Of a stretch of DNA of 64,000 nucleotides, positions 1 to 13,821 are shown in pieces. Both the position numbers and the translations under genes were made by a program. The stretch covers positions 56,849,501 through 56,913,500 of the forward strand of contig NC_092589.1 of assembly GCF_047663525.1 (NCBI RefSeq), in the 5' to 3' direction. The stretch's first letter is position 1. Every line of letters begins with the position of its first letter. This stretch comes from Anas platyrhynchos (lineage: Eukaryota; Chordata; Aves; Anseriformes; Anatidae). Below the pieces are notes generated by a model that saw nothing but the letters and a program-made list of their open reading frames with translations, searched no databases and was not told the DNA's origin.

Positions 1-562
1 TATTTCTACTTCCCTGAGCAGAAGGGAAGCATGCTCCCCTTACAGCATCATGTTATTGCTTTTAAATGCTCTTGTTATCATTGTCAAAGTTTTATTTTCC
101 TTTGATTTATCAAAGTATTGGAAAATAACTACTAAACCTTTCCAAAATTACTAGCACATGCAAAGAGTCAGTAGATTCAAAAAGCTTGTGTGATTGCTTC
201 AAAGATACAAAAGATGGGTATTAGGCCTTTTAGCTGTAGCTTCAACAAATTACTGAGAACATTACATAGTATATGTAATAGCTGTGGTAAATTTTGATCC
301 TTATTATTTATCTCCAAAGCAAGAAAATAAAGCACTGTATTATAAAACTTTGTTGCCAACTATGTAAAGATGTTCTGAAACCCCAAGTATGCACCAGGTA
401 AATAAATATATTCCACGAGACCTTCAAAACTTAGTAACGTCTTGATGAATGATGCAAAAAATAAAAAGTAATGGACAATACTACATTAAGACACATGATT
501 ATAATAGGATCAAGAGTGAAGAAGTGTTTTTAATAAAATATTAGGGGAAATTAGAACAGGAA

Positions 563-600
563 ATTTTCTCTTCTCCTTCTCTTCTCTTCTCCTTCTCTTC
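563..600. repeat. CT-rich polypyrimidine tract
   Basis: A continuous pyrimidine run on the plus strand, built from imperfect repeats of TTCTC and TTCTCC. The strand asymmetry and near-mirror arrangement are of the kind that can form triplex DNA. It is more likely a decayed microsatellite. Confidence 0.75.
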
Positions 601-1848
601 ATGTTTTCTGAGAAAAAATGGCAGAAATGTTATCTGAAAGTGTAGTTCCACATGTGTTTTCTATGGATATATTCATAGCCTTTTATCACAGTTATTTGTT
701 TTCATGTCTAGCCTGAAAACGAATGAAAAGTTTTTTTTAAATTCCTAGGCAAAATATACATTAATATTAAAGTCAGGACAGTTTATACAAATACAGGATA
801 TCGCCTGGTTTATAGTATCATTCTGCCTCACTATTTTTCATTGTTAAGGTGTCTTCTGAAGTAATATTTTTAGTGAAAGTTCAATACATTGATACAAAAA
901 TGGGCCTTAGGAAATAATTAGACAAAGTCAGGTTTCAGAACAAATGGGATAAGGTAGCTATGAATGCAATGAAGCTGGAAATTAGAAGAGAGATCCCAGT
1001 TATCAGGGAACCCTGTTAGAAGAGATTTTCAGTGGGAATAGTGAGAACAGCACCAACAAAAATCTCTGATTTAGGAAATGGGGAATATAATGTGGCTTTT
1101 GCAGCCACAGGGTCTTGGGAACCCATGAGGTCTCTTCCACTGCCATGTTCCTAGAAATATGGTGTGTGTTTGTAGTAAGAGCAGTTGACTATGAATGGCA
1201 ATGAAAACTTGCTGAGAGAAAGATGGTTCTAACATATAATCTTGGCACAGTGTTTGTTAACCTTTCCCTCCCCATGGTTTTCCATGTCTAGCCTCTTCTT
1301 TTATCAGAATGAGACTTGAACTGCCTTCTGGCATCTGTGGATCTTGGTTTCCAGCCTTGATGCCACAGCTCAGACCACTGTATATAAACACCATAGCACC
1401 TGACAGAACCAACAGAGTATCTCCTCATCACAGATGTTTTCTTTAACTAAAGAGAAGAGGGTTTGCTCCTAATGCTCACTTTCTGAACACCAGCTGGTAG
1501 AAGAGGGTAGAGTCCTCAGAGTTGCCTGGAATGGCCTTCCTATGGCCGTGAGGTGAGCATGCTACTCACCCTGGATTTCCTGATCCCCTCTGAGTCTTAG
1601 TTGCACTGTGGGAAGCCATCTCTGGATCCTTACCTACCAGCTATCCTATTTCATCTTTTAAAGCACAAAACCCACAAGATATCATCAAACTCTCTGTCAA
1701 CGTTTTGGTTTTGGAAGGTACTGGCAGAGACATCCCCAGGTATGATGCAGAATAATCTCTTGCCCTGAAACTACATCAGTTGTAAAACCTTGATCTGGAT
1801 ACTTATTTCCTCCTGTGGCCCATTTTATGGTGGCTGTAAGATTCAAAG

Positions 1849-1872
1849 AAAAAAAAAAAAGAGAGAGAGAGA
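1849..1872. repeat. A12 followed by (GA)6
   Basis: A short compound simple repeat: twelve A, then six GA units. There is no recognisable retroelement body on either side. Confidence 0.85.
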
Positions 1873-4800
1873 TGGAGCCTGTCTTTATAATGTCTTTCTT
1901 TTTCCCCATCTGCATTCTAACTGACTTGAGCAGGCCTAAAGGTCACTCTGCATGTAGCCACAGTAGCTTTTTAAAAATCTTTGAATGTTAATCCAGCTCT
2001 GAACTACTCTGCATTTGCATATTTGCTTAATCAGAAGTGTGTAAGGTCAACACAGGAGCTTCATTAGGATATTCATGGTTAAAATTGCTCTCCTCATCAC
2101 TTCCCTTGCAGCGTTCAGCCAGGCTCTGCACAGGTTGCAGACCTCCCTCGTGCCCCTGCTGGGAGTGGCAGCGGGGATAAGAGCAGATGCAGAAATAAGT
2201 GGGGCGGCTGGACTCCTCCAGCAAGCAGGGGGGCAGAGGCAGCTTGTATCATGCTAGCTGTGCTTTCAGCTGTGCTGTTTTAGCTGTTGAGAAAATCAGA
2301 ACAAAGTCTGTTTGAGAATGTAGAAGGACAAATCTGCGAAGGTATGGAAGCTAGGATATGCAGATGACTGGGAGCAAGTTGTGTTGAAGAAACCTTAATT
2401 GTTAGACAGCAGTGATTCAGGGGTGGCCTCTGGGGTTGGCCTCAGATGTATCCACTGGAATATTCCCTCCAAGGAGGCAGCACTTTTCAGAAATCTGCAA
2501 TACCAACTGATAACTGGCTGACTCTTACTTGTGTAACTGTGGTGTTGCCTCTGACCAGGCAGTGTTGTGTGAAACAGCAAACTCTGGACATCTTTTACTT
2601 TAGTTTGTGTGTCTTCAGGAAGAGATAGTGTCCTTTACAAAGATTTTGGTCTTATTGGGGCCTTCAGTCAATCCAAGTTCTTCACCCACTGCAAACATCC
2701 ATTTCTTCTTTTCTCTGCTCTTTCTACCCTTGTTTTTTCCAACAGCCATTGGTGCAAAGCCTACCTGTCTAACTATTTTATTAAAAAGAATAGAATGTGG
2801 AGGTGGAGAATAGAAAATGCTAGCAAATATATCAAAGGCAATGCCAATTTTAGAAAAATTAAAACTTAAGGAGCAGTTTTGCTGCACTATATGACCTTTC
2901 ATACTGCTACCTATCATATGGGAGGCGTGCATCTAATGGGTTCATTTGGCTGGCAGGACACAAAATGGCATTCATGACTTTTTATGTCATTAATCACACA
3001 TATTGACTTCTATCATATGATACAAAATAGCAAAAAAAAAAAAAATATTTCAGGGCAAGTGTAAGTAGTATCAGATATATATTTCATGCTCAGATTTTTC
3101 TTTACCATGTGAACAGCCAACCCATTTCTTTTGTGACAACTTGGAGTTATTAAAGCCAGTTAAGGCTTTCAACTTTATATTTCAGAATGAATAGAGACTC
3201 CAGGAATTACAGCCACTGCCCATACTGCAAAAGTGAGGATGTTTGAATACTGTTTTTTCAAAATAGGGAAATGGCAGTAGAAGCTTTCAGTGCAGATTTT
3301 AAGAGGATACTACAGACACGATGTAGGTATTATAAGAAAACTTGTAATTCTGAGAATATAATGCCTATTAGTAGAGTTAAGAGGAATTACAGAACATACA
3401 TGGAGAAAAACTGAACATCTGCTATGGATGAGAAGGCTTTTTTAAATGGAAAGTGGAATAATGCTAACAGATTGCCAGCAGGACGATAAAAATAAAAATA
3501 AGAAGTAAAAGTTAATTCCAAACATTGTCTTACAAGATGAGATTCTGATGCTCATAACATAATACTTTGGTCAGGTATATTTTTCAAAATGATTTTCAAA
3601 AAATTAATCCTTGTACCTCTGCCATTGTCACATCCTTCTCCCTTTCTTGTCATTCACCCATCTGAAGCTTTATGTTTCAGTGGATTGAGCTTTGCCTTTC
3701 AAAAAAGTTTTGGTGTGTAGTGGTTAAAGCCTGCAGAATTTAGTTTATGTAACCATGCAGAATTGCAATGGGATTTCCTGTTCTTTAGGGTCATGATTTT
3801 TACAGGCAAAGGCTCCAGATCCGTCTTCACAAAGACCATGGTTTGCCTGGCATTTCAGTCCTGCTCAAAAGTAGTCCCTATCCCTTCCGTACCTCGTGCA
3901 CTGTGCCAGCACAAGCTGAGGAGCTAGGATGTACTCGGTCAGGAAAGCAGAGCAGCTGGGAAATAAACCTGTGGGGAGACATTGCCTTTCAGCTTGAATC
4001 TCCTCTGATTTGTTCTGTTACTCAGCTGCACAACTGATGCTGCTAGCTCAGAGGAGGGGATGGCAAAGTACAGCAATATGTGGCTTCAGGAAGAGAAGGC
4101 ATAGGGGCTACTTTTCCCTGCAGCAATACCCCCTTAAATGAATGTTCCATTAAAACCTTAAGTGAAGCTAGCAGGAATTTTAATGAGGATTAAGCAAATG
4201 GATCAAGGCTGGCACATCAACAGAGACAGGTCATGAGTAGAACTAATACAGCTCCATTCTGATCCAAAACATCTCATTTGTCAGAGCCCACACTTGGAAG
4301 CAGTCTGTTTTCTTAACAACATTTAAAGTGACACATAATAGGAAAAAATCAACACTCCGGAGAGATTTTGCCCTTGAAAATTTTGGGCTGAAGCTTTTGC
4401 AAACAGTTTGTGTGATTATTGCCGTGGTTGCGCTCAGTCTGCTTTTGTGCTTTGGCCTTGAATTTGAACAGCCGCATGCTAGCTATGACACTACCTCCTC
4501 ACAGCCTGAACACTGCCTCCCCTACGTGTGAGCAGGTGTAAGTTTTGCACAGCTGACTAACGAGGCAGATTGGATGAGCTGTTGTTCATACAACGGGATC
4601 TAGATTTATGAACATTTATTTTTGGTCATTTGGTAGAACTGCTACTTCCTCTTGATGAAAATTTCTCTTGGTCAACAACAACAAAAATCTTTAGAAAATA
4701 TGATTTATATATTTCGCCTCGTAGTTTCTTAGACTATAATGAAGTATTGCTGTCATGTAATTCAGGGATCTCTGGTGATCAAAAAGACATCATGAAACAT

Positions 4801-7800
4801 TGCCTAAAAATAATAAAAACAATAAAATGAAAATAAATTTTAAAAAAGGATATACACATGATTAAGTAAACAGATAAAAATTGAAGTTCTACAGTTAGAT
4901 CAGTTGTTTTCAATAGTTGGCTTTAGATGAAAACCCTCTAGTATCCCTCTCACAAGACAATCCCTAGATTTTTTTAGGAGGGAATATGAGTTTCTCTATT
5001 AAACATTGTGGGCAACAGGGCAAAAAAAGCTGCTTGTGTAATAAACGATTTTCAGGAACATGTATTTAGTTTAATGGTAACAGAGTTTACAACAGCTAAG
5101 GATGTGGCAACTCACGAAGTATTCTGTCTGTCTAGAGCTCAGCAAGGAAGACAGTTCTGAAATAGAAATCTTTTGATCTTAAAATGACAAGATCTGAATA
5201 GTAAAACCCCCTCTCATAAGAAACACAGGCTGTAATTATGGCACATCTATTATTTAAAATGTTCTTGAAAATTCACATAAAAGCTGTTCAAAACAAAGTA
5301 CAGCATTAGGTCGGGAAGTGGTCTGTAATACAGAGAATATTTTTTTAAATTAATTTCTGCCTTCTTTACGCAAGCGTTTGCTTGCAGTAATTGTCATTCA
5401 TTAAGTGAAATGTTTGGTCCAAACAGGTTGTCTCATTCCCTGTAAAAAAATAGATTCTTAGTTATTCTGTTTTATTTTAGAGAAGATCCTAAACATGTGC
5501 AAAGTTTCTGAAGAGACTCAGGTCTTTCCCTTCCTATAGCCTCTCCTCCCAGACAGCTGAGCTATGTTTGTGCCTGATAGCCAGCAAATCTGGCAGAGTC
5601 ACTGTTAACATGTTAGCCACAGCTATTATAAACAAAATTCTGCAATGTAATCGTCTCACAGCAGACATCAAATAACCTAGGAAAACAAGTGAGCTGGAGC
5701 TTAGTCATATTTGATAATTAATGTGCGATGGTTTCCAACCAAAATTAATTTAGTGATGGAGTAAAACATATGGAATAATGCTTAAGCTTACATCAAAGGC
5801 AAATATTGAATACATTAGGATACATTATCTCTACTCTTTCTGGAGTACATTATGTTCTATTAAGATGTGATGTTCTGAATTTCTGCCTGGGCTTCTCTGA
5901 GAATTTGTGTGATGGCTCACAAATGTGTTCCCCAGTGCCCTCCTCTCTAGCACTCTTCCAATTCAGCTATCATTTTTTGTTTCAGATGAAGCATTAACAC
6001 TCATTATCTGTCAGCAGAATAAAAAAGAAAACAAAACAAAACCAAAAAGACCCAACAACAGTTTTTTTTATTTTTTTTTTTAGATGAAACATCTTTCCTG
6101 GATGACACTTCTGATGCTATCAGTAGGAAAAGCCTTCAAAGAAAATGGGTATCAAGCCTGAAACATTACATAATGCTGAGTTGAAAGACAAAGTGTTTTC
6201 TGGAATTCTAAATTTTTTAAGCAGCTGCCTTTAAGTGAACACAGCCATCACTGTTATAAAATATTCAAAGCCTCATACATATCAAACAGAGACACAGTTA
6301 CTAGGGCAAACAATCTCATGTATCAGTTAAACAAACATTTGGAATTTTTCCTGAGCCCACTCTAGGTCCTTATAACACACTTCTAGTTTTAATTGATTTT
6401 TTATCCTTTGCCCATTTGTTCTTTTTTTTTTTTAAATGACAATTTTCAATTTTCCATGACCCTTCTGGCTCTGTGAAGGAGCAGGCTGGCATGCAGTCAT
6501 GGACGCCAGAGATTAAAAGACTTCTCCATGTCAGGTCATTAGCCATTCCTCTTGCTGTACCATAGCTCATTTTCCCATTCCTAATTGATCACTTCATTGA
6601 TCAGACATTATGGAGATGGCTGAGTAACCTAAGCTTTAGCTTTGAAATGCAGTAGAGACTGCAATTACCTGAAAGTCTTCAAGGGAGCCTGCAATTTTCA
6701 GGCAGTTGGAGGCTCAGTTAATCAAGGATTCTGGCTAATGGAAAGGAGGGAGAGGAGCCGTTTGAGCTGGGCTCCCTGAGGCCAAGAGAGATGTGGAGAG
6801 AGAAGAGAAATGTGCTCATAAAATGTTCTGTGCCAAAGTCTTGTGGGATGCCAGCGGATGTTTAGAAGCGATGCAGGAGCCCCTGTTCTGATGATAGATC
6901 AACGTAGCTCAGAGCATGAAACACCTGCTGAGCTATCCCAGGGTTAGAGTTATTGCACCCAGGAACCCAAAATGGTTCCCAAAGGGCTGTTCTGCCCCTC
7001 GTGGTCAGATCCTCTCTGCTCACCACCACATCTCCATGTGTGCTGTCCGCCCTACAAGGTCTTGAAGGGTAAAGGGGAGTTGGGGAGCTTGTAGCGTGGA
7101 AATCTAGGTAGACCTGAGGCCTGGGATGAGTGCAGGGCTGGAGCAGCCTTCCCAGCCACACATGTGTGTACTGAGGTGTCACACTGTGTGTGTGTGCATG
7201 CCCCTGCGTATGTGCGTGTTTGTAGAAACTGCCAGGATCCTGTTTGTGCCTTTTCTCCTCAGAAACTTTCACAGGGCAAAGCCCTGCAGGGTACAGACAG
7301 TCTCAAACTAACCAAACATAATGGGTAACTCAAACTGAGGTAACGTTGGGGACTGAGGTGACAGTGCTGACATACTGCCCGTGTGGTTCCTATGAGTCCC
7401 TCTTTCTAGTGTAGGTAAGTGTGCATTATAAAGTGAGGCCTTTACTATTTTCTCTGGTATTGCAGATCCCACCAAATAGTGTATTCTTCGGTATCAGCTA
7501 ATTATTCTCCTGCTTGTTAATATACATTATGCTATGGGTCATCATCTACTCTGAAGACTGGTTTTCAGTGGTGTGCACGTTGTGATATAGAGGATAAGAG
7601 ATTTCTCTTTGAAGGCAGTTTATAAATCTTATTGGGCTTCTTCATGATGAAAGGCACTATAGATATATAAGAGATCAAAGCTGTGTAAAGATCAGTGGTA
7701 TTTGTTTGCATGAGCTTTCTCTTTCTGTTCCTTCTGAGGATTTTGAGCTTCAAAGTTTCAGCTTTAAAGAAACTCAAAAACCAAAAGAAAACCCTAACAA

Positions 7801-8702
7801 CCCACCATGTTGCAGCTGGCTTGAGGTCAGGCCAGCCAAGTGCCACATGCTTCTGACCGGGACGCAAAACCTTTTCTGCAACATCCTTCTATTTGCAGAC
7901 AAAAGCTGGTGCAGAGAAAACTTTTACTCTTTTTTAATGACAGTGAGGGCCCAGAGAAGAAAGTTTTGGAGAGGAGGAATGCTGCTTAACAACAAAGAGG
8001 GAAAATCAGCTTAACTTAACTCAAAACATAAGTGTTTCTATTGTGACTTGTCAGTCTGCTAGCAAAATTATTATCATTTGTGAGTATACATTAGCAATTG
8101 GCCTAAAAAGCATATGTATTTAATTATACAGTTCCTGGTATGTTTGTCTGAAGTACAGTTTACATTGCACTTAAATCAAATGTTCAAATATTGAGAATTT
8201 CAATGTGTTTCTGTAGGTGTCTGCAGGAATTAGGAGCATAAATCCAGTGCATTCCTTGGAAAGAATCAGCTGCACGTAACATGGGCTTTGACTACCTTGT
8301 CCTTTGGTATAAGACCTAGTGCTTGGCATAAAGTAAGTCATCCCTGATATGTGAACTTTCATTTTTCGACAGGATCACTGCATTTTTATTTTTAATTTTT
8401 CCCTCATAGTGTGATCTCATAAATGGCATTTAAATAAACCTGTGACCCACAAAAATAGCTATTTATGTTAGATTCATGCTATGGTCATGCAGAATATAAA
8501 CATAGATGTATTATGTAATGTAATAAGCCAAAATTAAATAATAATTAAAAAAAAAAAAGGAAGTGACCCTGTGTGCCCAATCTGAAAATCTTTCTTCTTT
8601 AAAGTGCTGCAAAAACTGTGGGTCAATATTGGCTGGTTATCCATCATCATTAAAGCTCTCACTGTGAGCATCCAAAAATCCACACATCTAAAATCACTTG
8701 TC

Positions 8703-8721
8703 TTTTTTTTTTTTTTTTTTT
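8703..8721. repeat. T19 homopolymer
   Basis: Nineteen consecutive T on the plus strand. On the minus strand it reads as poly(A), but I see no AATAAA and no recognisable element body in front of it. Confidence 0.85.
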
Positions 8722-9467
8722 GTACTCCATTCTTTTTAAAGCAAAATAAATAATTAAATAAACAAATCTAAATTAAAGGGGAAGGAGAAGTAAACAGAAC
8801 TGTTATGGATCTATGCTTGTCTCTGTAGAGCAACTTAGTGTGAAAGCAATGAGCCAGACCCAGATATACAGGTGAACCCCAGACTTTCTGCATATCATTT
8901 GCACATTATTCTTGAGATAAGTCATAACATATAATAAATAAGCTGTGTAGCCAAGCAGAATAGAGAACAATAAACTGTCTGCTACACTTTATCAATATAA
9001 AGTCATAGTCCAACAGCCAAGGGGAAGCACAGTAAACAGGAACTGGGCTTAGTCAGTCGCTATTGCTTGCAAGAACTCCAGAGGCCTTACAGAAGAGAAG
9101 AATGTAAATCTAGTCCAGTGGTACAGAATTTCAAAAGTTCAGTCTTCAGCTGAAGATGTTTCTTTTCAGGGAGAATATAGGAAATGTTTCCATACTAGAA
9201 GAATCCATCCAACCATGAAAACAAATGTTCCCAGTCTGAGTTATTTGCTCTATTATTTATTTATTTTTAAGGAAAAAGCACAAACTAAGGGCAAAGCAGA
9301 AAGCATAAAATTTGAAACAGGTCTCCATGTCCCAGGAGGCTGTCCTGGGGTGTATCCCAAGCAGGAGGCCCCCATCTGCACTCTGAAAGCTGTCCCTCTT
9401 TCTGTTAATTATTCTTGAGCTTTACCTTTTAGTATCCTAAGTGAATACCTTGATCGCAAAATTGTCG

Positions 9468-9510
9468 TGTTTCTATGGTTTCTATGTTTTGACTATGTTT
9501 CTATGGTTTT
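9468..9510. repeat. Short imperfect tandem repeat (TTTCTATG-rich)
   Basis: The phrase GTTTCTATGGTTT occurs twice, with a diverged TTTCTATGTTTT between the copies. It looks like local slippage or duplication in AT-rich DNA. Confidence 0.7.
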
Positions 9511-10996
9511 ACTTTGGCGTATTTGTAGCAGTGGTACAAGGCACTGCTAGGCAATCAGTGCTTAGTCAAAAAGTAAACATGTGTTTTGTCACAACCCTCT
9601 ACAGCCAGTACTGCCTTCTCACTCTCATTACTTTATAATACAGGGCTAGCAGCAGAGGAGAATTGTTCCCATATCCAAATTGTTGATTGTAAAATGTCTC
9701 CTCCCTGCTTTGCTGATGATCAGAATAAAACACATCAGACTGGAAGGAAAGTACAATTCCCAGTTGTCAGACTGATGAATAACTGAACCAGTTTTCATGA
9801 ATCTCAAATAATAGCAAAACCTCCCCCGGAGAAATGTGTCCAACCAAACAGAAAAGGGTGATTTTTGGACATGAAGGATTAAAACTTTCTCTTACACTTT
9901 CTGTTTTACAGTCTACAAAAGCTGATTTTTCTATTTCCTTCCAGAATTTTATGGTGAGTCCCCAAGTTTGCTTGACTAAAGTCCCTTCAAATAGCTTTAT
10001 TTAGATGTGAAGGGAAAAACAACTTGTCTCGTTCACTCTGGTCTAGGTTTCTAGTGCTCAGTGCCATGAATTGGATTACATATGGGGAGATAATGTCTTT
10101 TTTGTACCTTCCAACGTCTGTGAAAAATGTCATCCTGGCTAATAGGTTGATTAAAACTCTATATGCTCCAGAAGATAAATATGATTGTTTACCATACTTG
10201 CCCAAGATAATGACAGTAGAGAAGACAAGGTTGAAATTCTGTACGATTTCCTCTCTTCTGCATCCAGGGACGTTCAGCAGACAATACACAGATGGTGCTC
10301 TACATAAAGCATCGCATTAAATGGTAAACATTTTTCTTCCCATTAGCTAATTTAACAATATGTTCTTGCTATTAAAGAAATAGACAAATCACAGAAAACT
10401 TGTCAGCTTAATCCTGATTGCTGAAATAGACCATTGGCTCAGATGGGATTGTTTTCTGGCCTATCAGGCTTAAAACATCCAGGAATTTTGCAACCGCCAG
10501 CCCAAACTCTGGCAGTGTTGATTCAGCTCTTCAGCCTTAATTGAGTTTCAGGCACTTAGCTCTCTGGAGATTTTTGAATGACAGCCTAAATATCGAAGGC
10601 TACTCCTCTCTGTGTGTATGTTAGGTGACCTGAATTTTCGAAAACGATGAGCTCTGAGGAGTCTGGTTTAAGTCAGCAGATGCTGTAGGTGACAAAAATC
10701 ACAGCAAAAGCCCCTGAGACGTTTTTGCCAGAGTGGGCAGTGGAGCAAATTAAACAAGCAGTAGTTCCAGTTTGTTTTCATTTGCCACCTTTTACAGCAA
10801 AGACACTGTTACTGACCTTGGGGCTGGAGGTGTTGCAGAGGCTTTCTTCAGCACCACACGAAGGGCGGTGGAGCCTGCACATCGGGGTTTCTTGCACAGC
10901 CATTTTCCATACTGGTCTCTTCATCACCCTGTTCCCACATCTCCTTCATCTTCTAAACAACACAGCAGCATGGAGGGAGCTCATGGATTATTAAGG

Positions 10997-11014
10997 ATTA
11001 GCCTGCAGGCTAAT
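10997..11014. repeat. Perfect 18-bp palindrome with ATTA/TAAT ends
   Basis: ATTAGCCTGCAGGCTAAT equals its own reverse complement. The ATTA and TAAT ends are core homeodomain half-sites in inverted arrangement. A perfect dyad of this length can be a dimeric transcription-factor site, but chance is not excluded in a 64-kb window. Confidence 0.8.
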
Positions 11015-11957
11015 TTTAGGAACACATGTGGCCTCCATTATTCTTATAACTAAGTGTGCCCAGAAAGTTGGTGAAAAACAGAGTAAATGAAACAGAAGCC
11101 CACTGAAAAGTGACAATGAAGCTCATTGTGGCTGTGCTCTATTACCCACTTTTAATAGCAGTGTTGCAAACGTCCCTTTATTTAGTGCAACTCTTTGCAC
11201 AGGAAAAGTTGATAACGAAAATAAACTTCCTCTTCCAAGTTTCATTCATATACTCCCTTGATGGAGAAAGAAAGTAAAAGATAAAATATTTTTAAAATAA
11301 AAGAGGAAGCAATTAAGGAGCCACTGGACCCAATAACTTTTTTGTTTTAGTGTCTACTTCTAGTATTTAAATCTTGAAAACTTAATTACTTTTTTATTTA
11401 TATTGTCTGTTGTTGCATTTAGCTTAATTTTATTTGCTCAGTTGCAATAACTACATACACTGTGATATTTAGCTGCTATTGGTATACTACGTACTTTTCC
11501 CTTCAATTTGTACAAAGAATGGCATTTTCTAGGGTTTTGTTTTGGTTCCAGTAGCTGTGCCAAATATTTTCAGAAAAAGAAGATAAGCAATATCCCCAAA
11601 CCAACAGCATGTCCACCTAGTGAAAAGAACTGCACAGTGCAAGAAAGAAATTCAAGGCCTCCCATGTTTTTCCTGTAGATTGAGACTTGATTTACTTTTA
11701 AATTATGCTCTGACTCTTCTATCTAAGCCTTCATCTAGGAAAAACAAAACAAAAAAAAAAATCAAATTTTTGGAAGACATCATCTGATATATGTATATCT
11801 GATGTACGTATAACTGGACACCTCCGGATTTAATTCACCCTATCTGTCATAAGGGAATTCTTTTGTAATGTAGTTAGACTCACCCAGTGGTTAACCATTA
11901 CCAGAAGGGACAGCTCTCTTGTGCCAGGACTAGCACTCATCTAACCCTCAGGACTCT

Positions 11958-11993
11958 GTGCTAGAAAACTAGAAAACTCTAGTGCTAGAAAAC
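11958..11993. repeat. 24-bp period tandem duplication
   Basis: GTGCTAGAAAAC occurs at 11958-11969 and again at 11982-11993, with a further partial CTAGAAAAC between them. This is a recent-looking local tandem duplication. Confidence 0.8.
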
Positions 11994-12704
11994 GACTCCT
12001 TTTTGTATTTTTGTTAAGGGTTTCTCCCGAACTGTGCTCTCGTGTAGTCACTGAAGTGATGGGAGGTAAGCTAGAGCAGAGTGACTCTTCTCAGAGGCAG
12101 CTGGCACAGTTCAGATGCTTTGTAAAATTCCAGGACCAGCTGTTCGCTTTAGTGCAGAGTGAGTCGCCCTCTGACCAGTCCTGTCTTTCTCAAATCGACA
12201 GTGCAGGCAACTTGGATGACTAATTTAGGTGAGATTTTACCAAAAGTTATTTTGTGCAGATAAAGCCAAGTGACCTGAACCCCACCTTACAAACTTAAGG
12301 TGACCAACCTTTAGTTGGCATCATGAGATCTGCATTTATTTACTTCAGTTCGGTACTTGATCAGTTTTAATGGCAGAGCAACTTGTTAAACTTGGTAACT
12401 CAGCAATATTACTGAGGCATCCTCTGCATGCAAATAGAAATGTGAAAGCAGTGCCATTGTTCATGTGCATAGGATGGCAGTATTCACCACAATTTATTTC
12501 ATATTGGATTACAAACATCGAGCCATGGAAAAGATGTCAACTATTATACATCAGCTGCTTTGAAGATATTATTCTGGTGCTGTCACGTTTTGTAGGAAAA
12601 CCATATTTCTCTATAATTCATCTGACATTTAAAGCTTTTTTTAAAAAAACATTTTTTCCTAGGAATATAAAGATTTAATCACAAAGGACAAGTTTGAAGA
12701 GGGC

Positions 12705-12710
12705 TTTATT
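12705..12710 (-). terminator. Possible distal poly(A) signal of TMEM242
   Basis: AATAAA on the minus strand, about 1 kb beyond the TMEM242 stop codon. It is an alternative to the closer signal at 13400-13405. AATAAA is frequent in AT-rich DNA, so the assignment is weak. Confidence 0.2.
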
Positions 12711-13399
12711 AAATCTGACAGCTGCCTTAATTGGACTGTGCGCAATTAATAAAAAAAAAAAACTGATAATTGAGCATTCTACAAAGGATTGTTCACTGAC
12801 GGTTTTTTTTTAATTTCTGCAATTTTACAGATCTACAGTTCTGCAAATACAATGTTTGAGACATTATTCTTCTTAGTTTACACCCACAATACATGAGATT
12901 ACTGCAGTTTGGAAAATGACACATTATTTTTCCTAATAGAAGAGCCACAGGAACCACTGAAATACAAAGTTTTTTTCATCTAACACTTAACATTTCCATA
13001 CAAATATAGTAGAGTACAGTAGCATCTACAGTAGATTCACAACTGTAGGATCCAATAAAAAGGCTACTACTGAGAAAAGAGAGTGCACTTTGTTGAGATC
13101 TCTGCTGCTGCTCTACGGAGGAGCTCAGTAGATCATTAATTCCCTATTGGAAGTATTTAAACTTTCCCATCAGACATATAAAAATAGCTTGGTTTAGACA
13201 CTTTCTCTGTTACAACTTTAAATATCTCCTCTATTTTTAGCAGAGTGCACTGTGTGCTTTACCTTCAGGCTCATTAATGGATCTTTTGTAACTGTCTTAT
13301 GTTTATAATCCTAATGCTACACGTAAATGGCACTGAAAGTACCATTGTTTCCTAGGGAAATTCCCTAAAATTTCTCTTAAAAGATGGATGTGATAGGAG

Positions 13400-13405
13400 T
13401 TTATT
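13400..13405 (-). terminator. Likely proximal poly(A) signal of TMEM242
   Basis: This is the first AATAAA that I see on the minus strand after the TMEM242 stop codon, about 320 bases downstream. Cleavage 15-25 bases further on would give a 3' untranslated region of roughly 340 bases. I see no strong GT-rich downstream element, so the call rests on position and hexamer alone. Confidence 0.4.
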
Positions 13406-13722
13406 GGGGTTTTGTCCTCATACTTAGTACTGAGGTTAGTTTCTTCTTTAAGTCTTCATAAGACACAGTCTTTTTTCTAGTTGAATCAAACTTGTCTCGG
13501 ACGGTTCATTTCCTCCCAAAGGAACTATACCAAACATGCTGAAAAAGTACAGTATAAATAATGATTTTAATTCTCTTCCTCTTAGATGTTAACTGGCATC
13601 CCCAAGTTCAGTGGACTTGGCCAGTAACTTGCTCGGTCTGAGCTTTCTTCTCTTTTTTCATATGGGACACTTCTGCTACTTGTTCTTGCTGAAAGAGCCA
13701 TCTCCAAATGCTTCCGATTCTT

Positions 13723-13821
13723 TCACTTTGATTTAAGTAAGTCTTCCCATTCAACGGTGGACTCACTAGTTTTAGGAATTGCTGGAAACATTGATTGCAT
13801 TTTAGTTCGGAATTCTTTCAT
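13723..13821 (-). CDS. TMEM242: TMEM242 coding exon 4 (last)
   Basis: The exon encodes 32 residues, beginning [18 protein letters not shown] and ending [10 protein letters not shown], followed by TGA. It matches the C-terminus of TMEM242, where human has NDFRSKMQSIFPTIPK and EWEETLKSK. The acceptor on the minus strand is a pyrimidine-rich tract ending TTTTATAG. The exon starts in phase 0 with the ATG for an internal Met, which is not a translation start. This tail follows the second membrane helix. Confidence 0.95.
   Translation of the reverse strand: MKEFRTKMQSMFPAIPKTSESTVEWEDLLKSK

Larger units (their letters stand above)
1..13399. other. Intergenic DNA 3' of TMEM242, no gene seen
   Basis: AT-rich sequence with frequent stops in all six frames. 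The longest open frames are near 100 codons (2615-2932, 9987-10289, 10024-10320, 12370-12678), and none resembles a protein I know. I see no splice-bounded coding exon, tRNA or CR1 fragment. Simple sequence includes a CT-rich tract at 563-600, A12 followed by (GA)6 at 1849-1872, a TG-rich stretch near 7184-7220 and T19 at 8703-8721. In human, ARID1B lies on this side in convergent orientation. Part of its 3' untranslated region could lie here, but nothing in the sequence shows it. Confidence 0.6.

Noticed and set aside
1-13399. ARID1B 3' exons in the left part of the window
   Set aside because: Gene order in human suggests ARID1B lies on this side, but no frame matches its large, well-conserved last coding exon.
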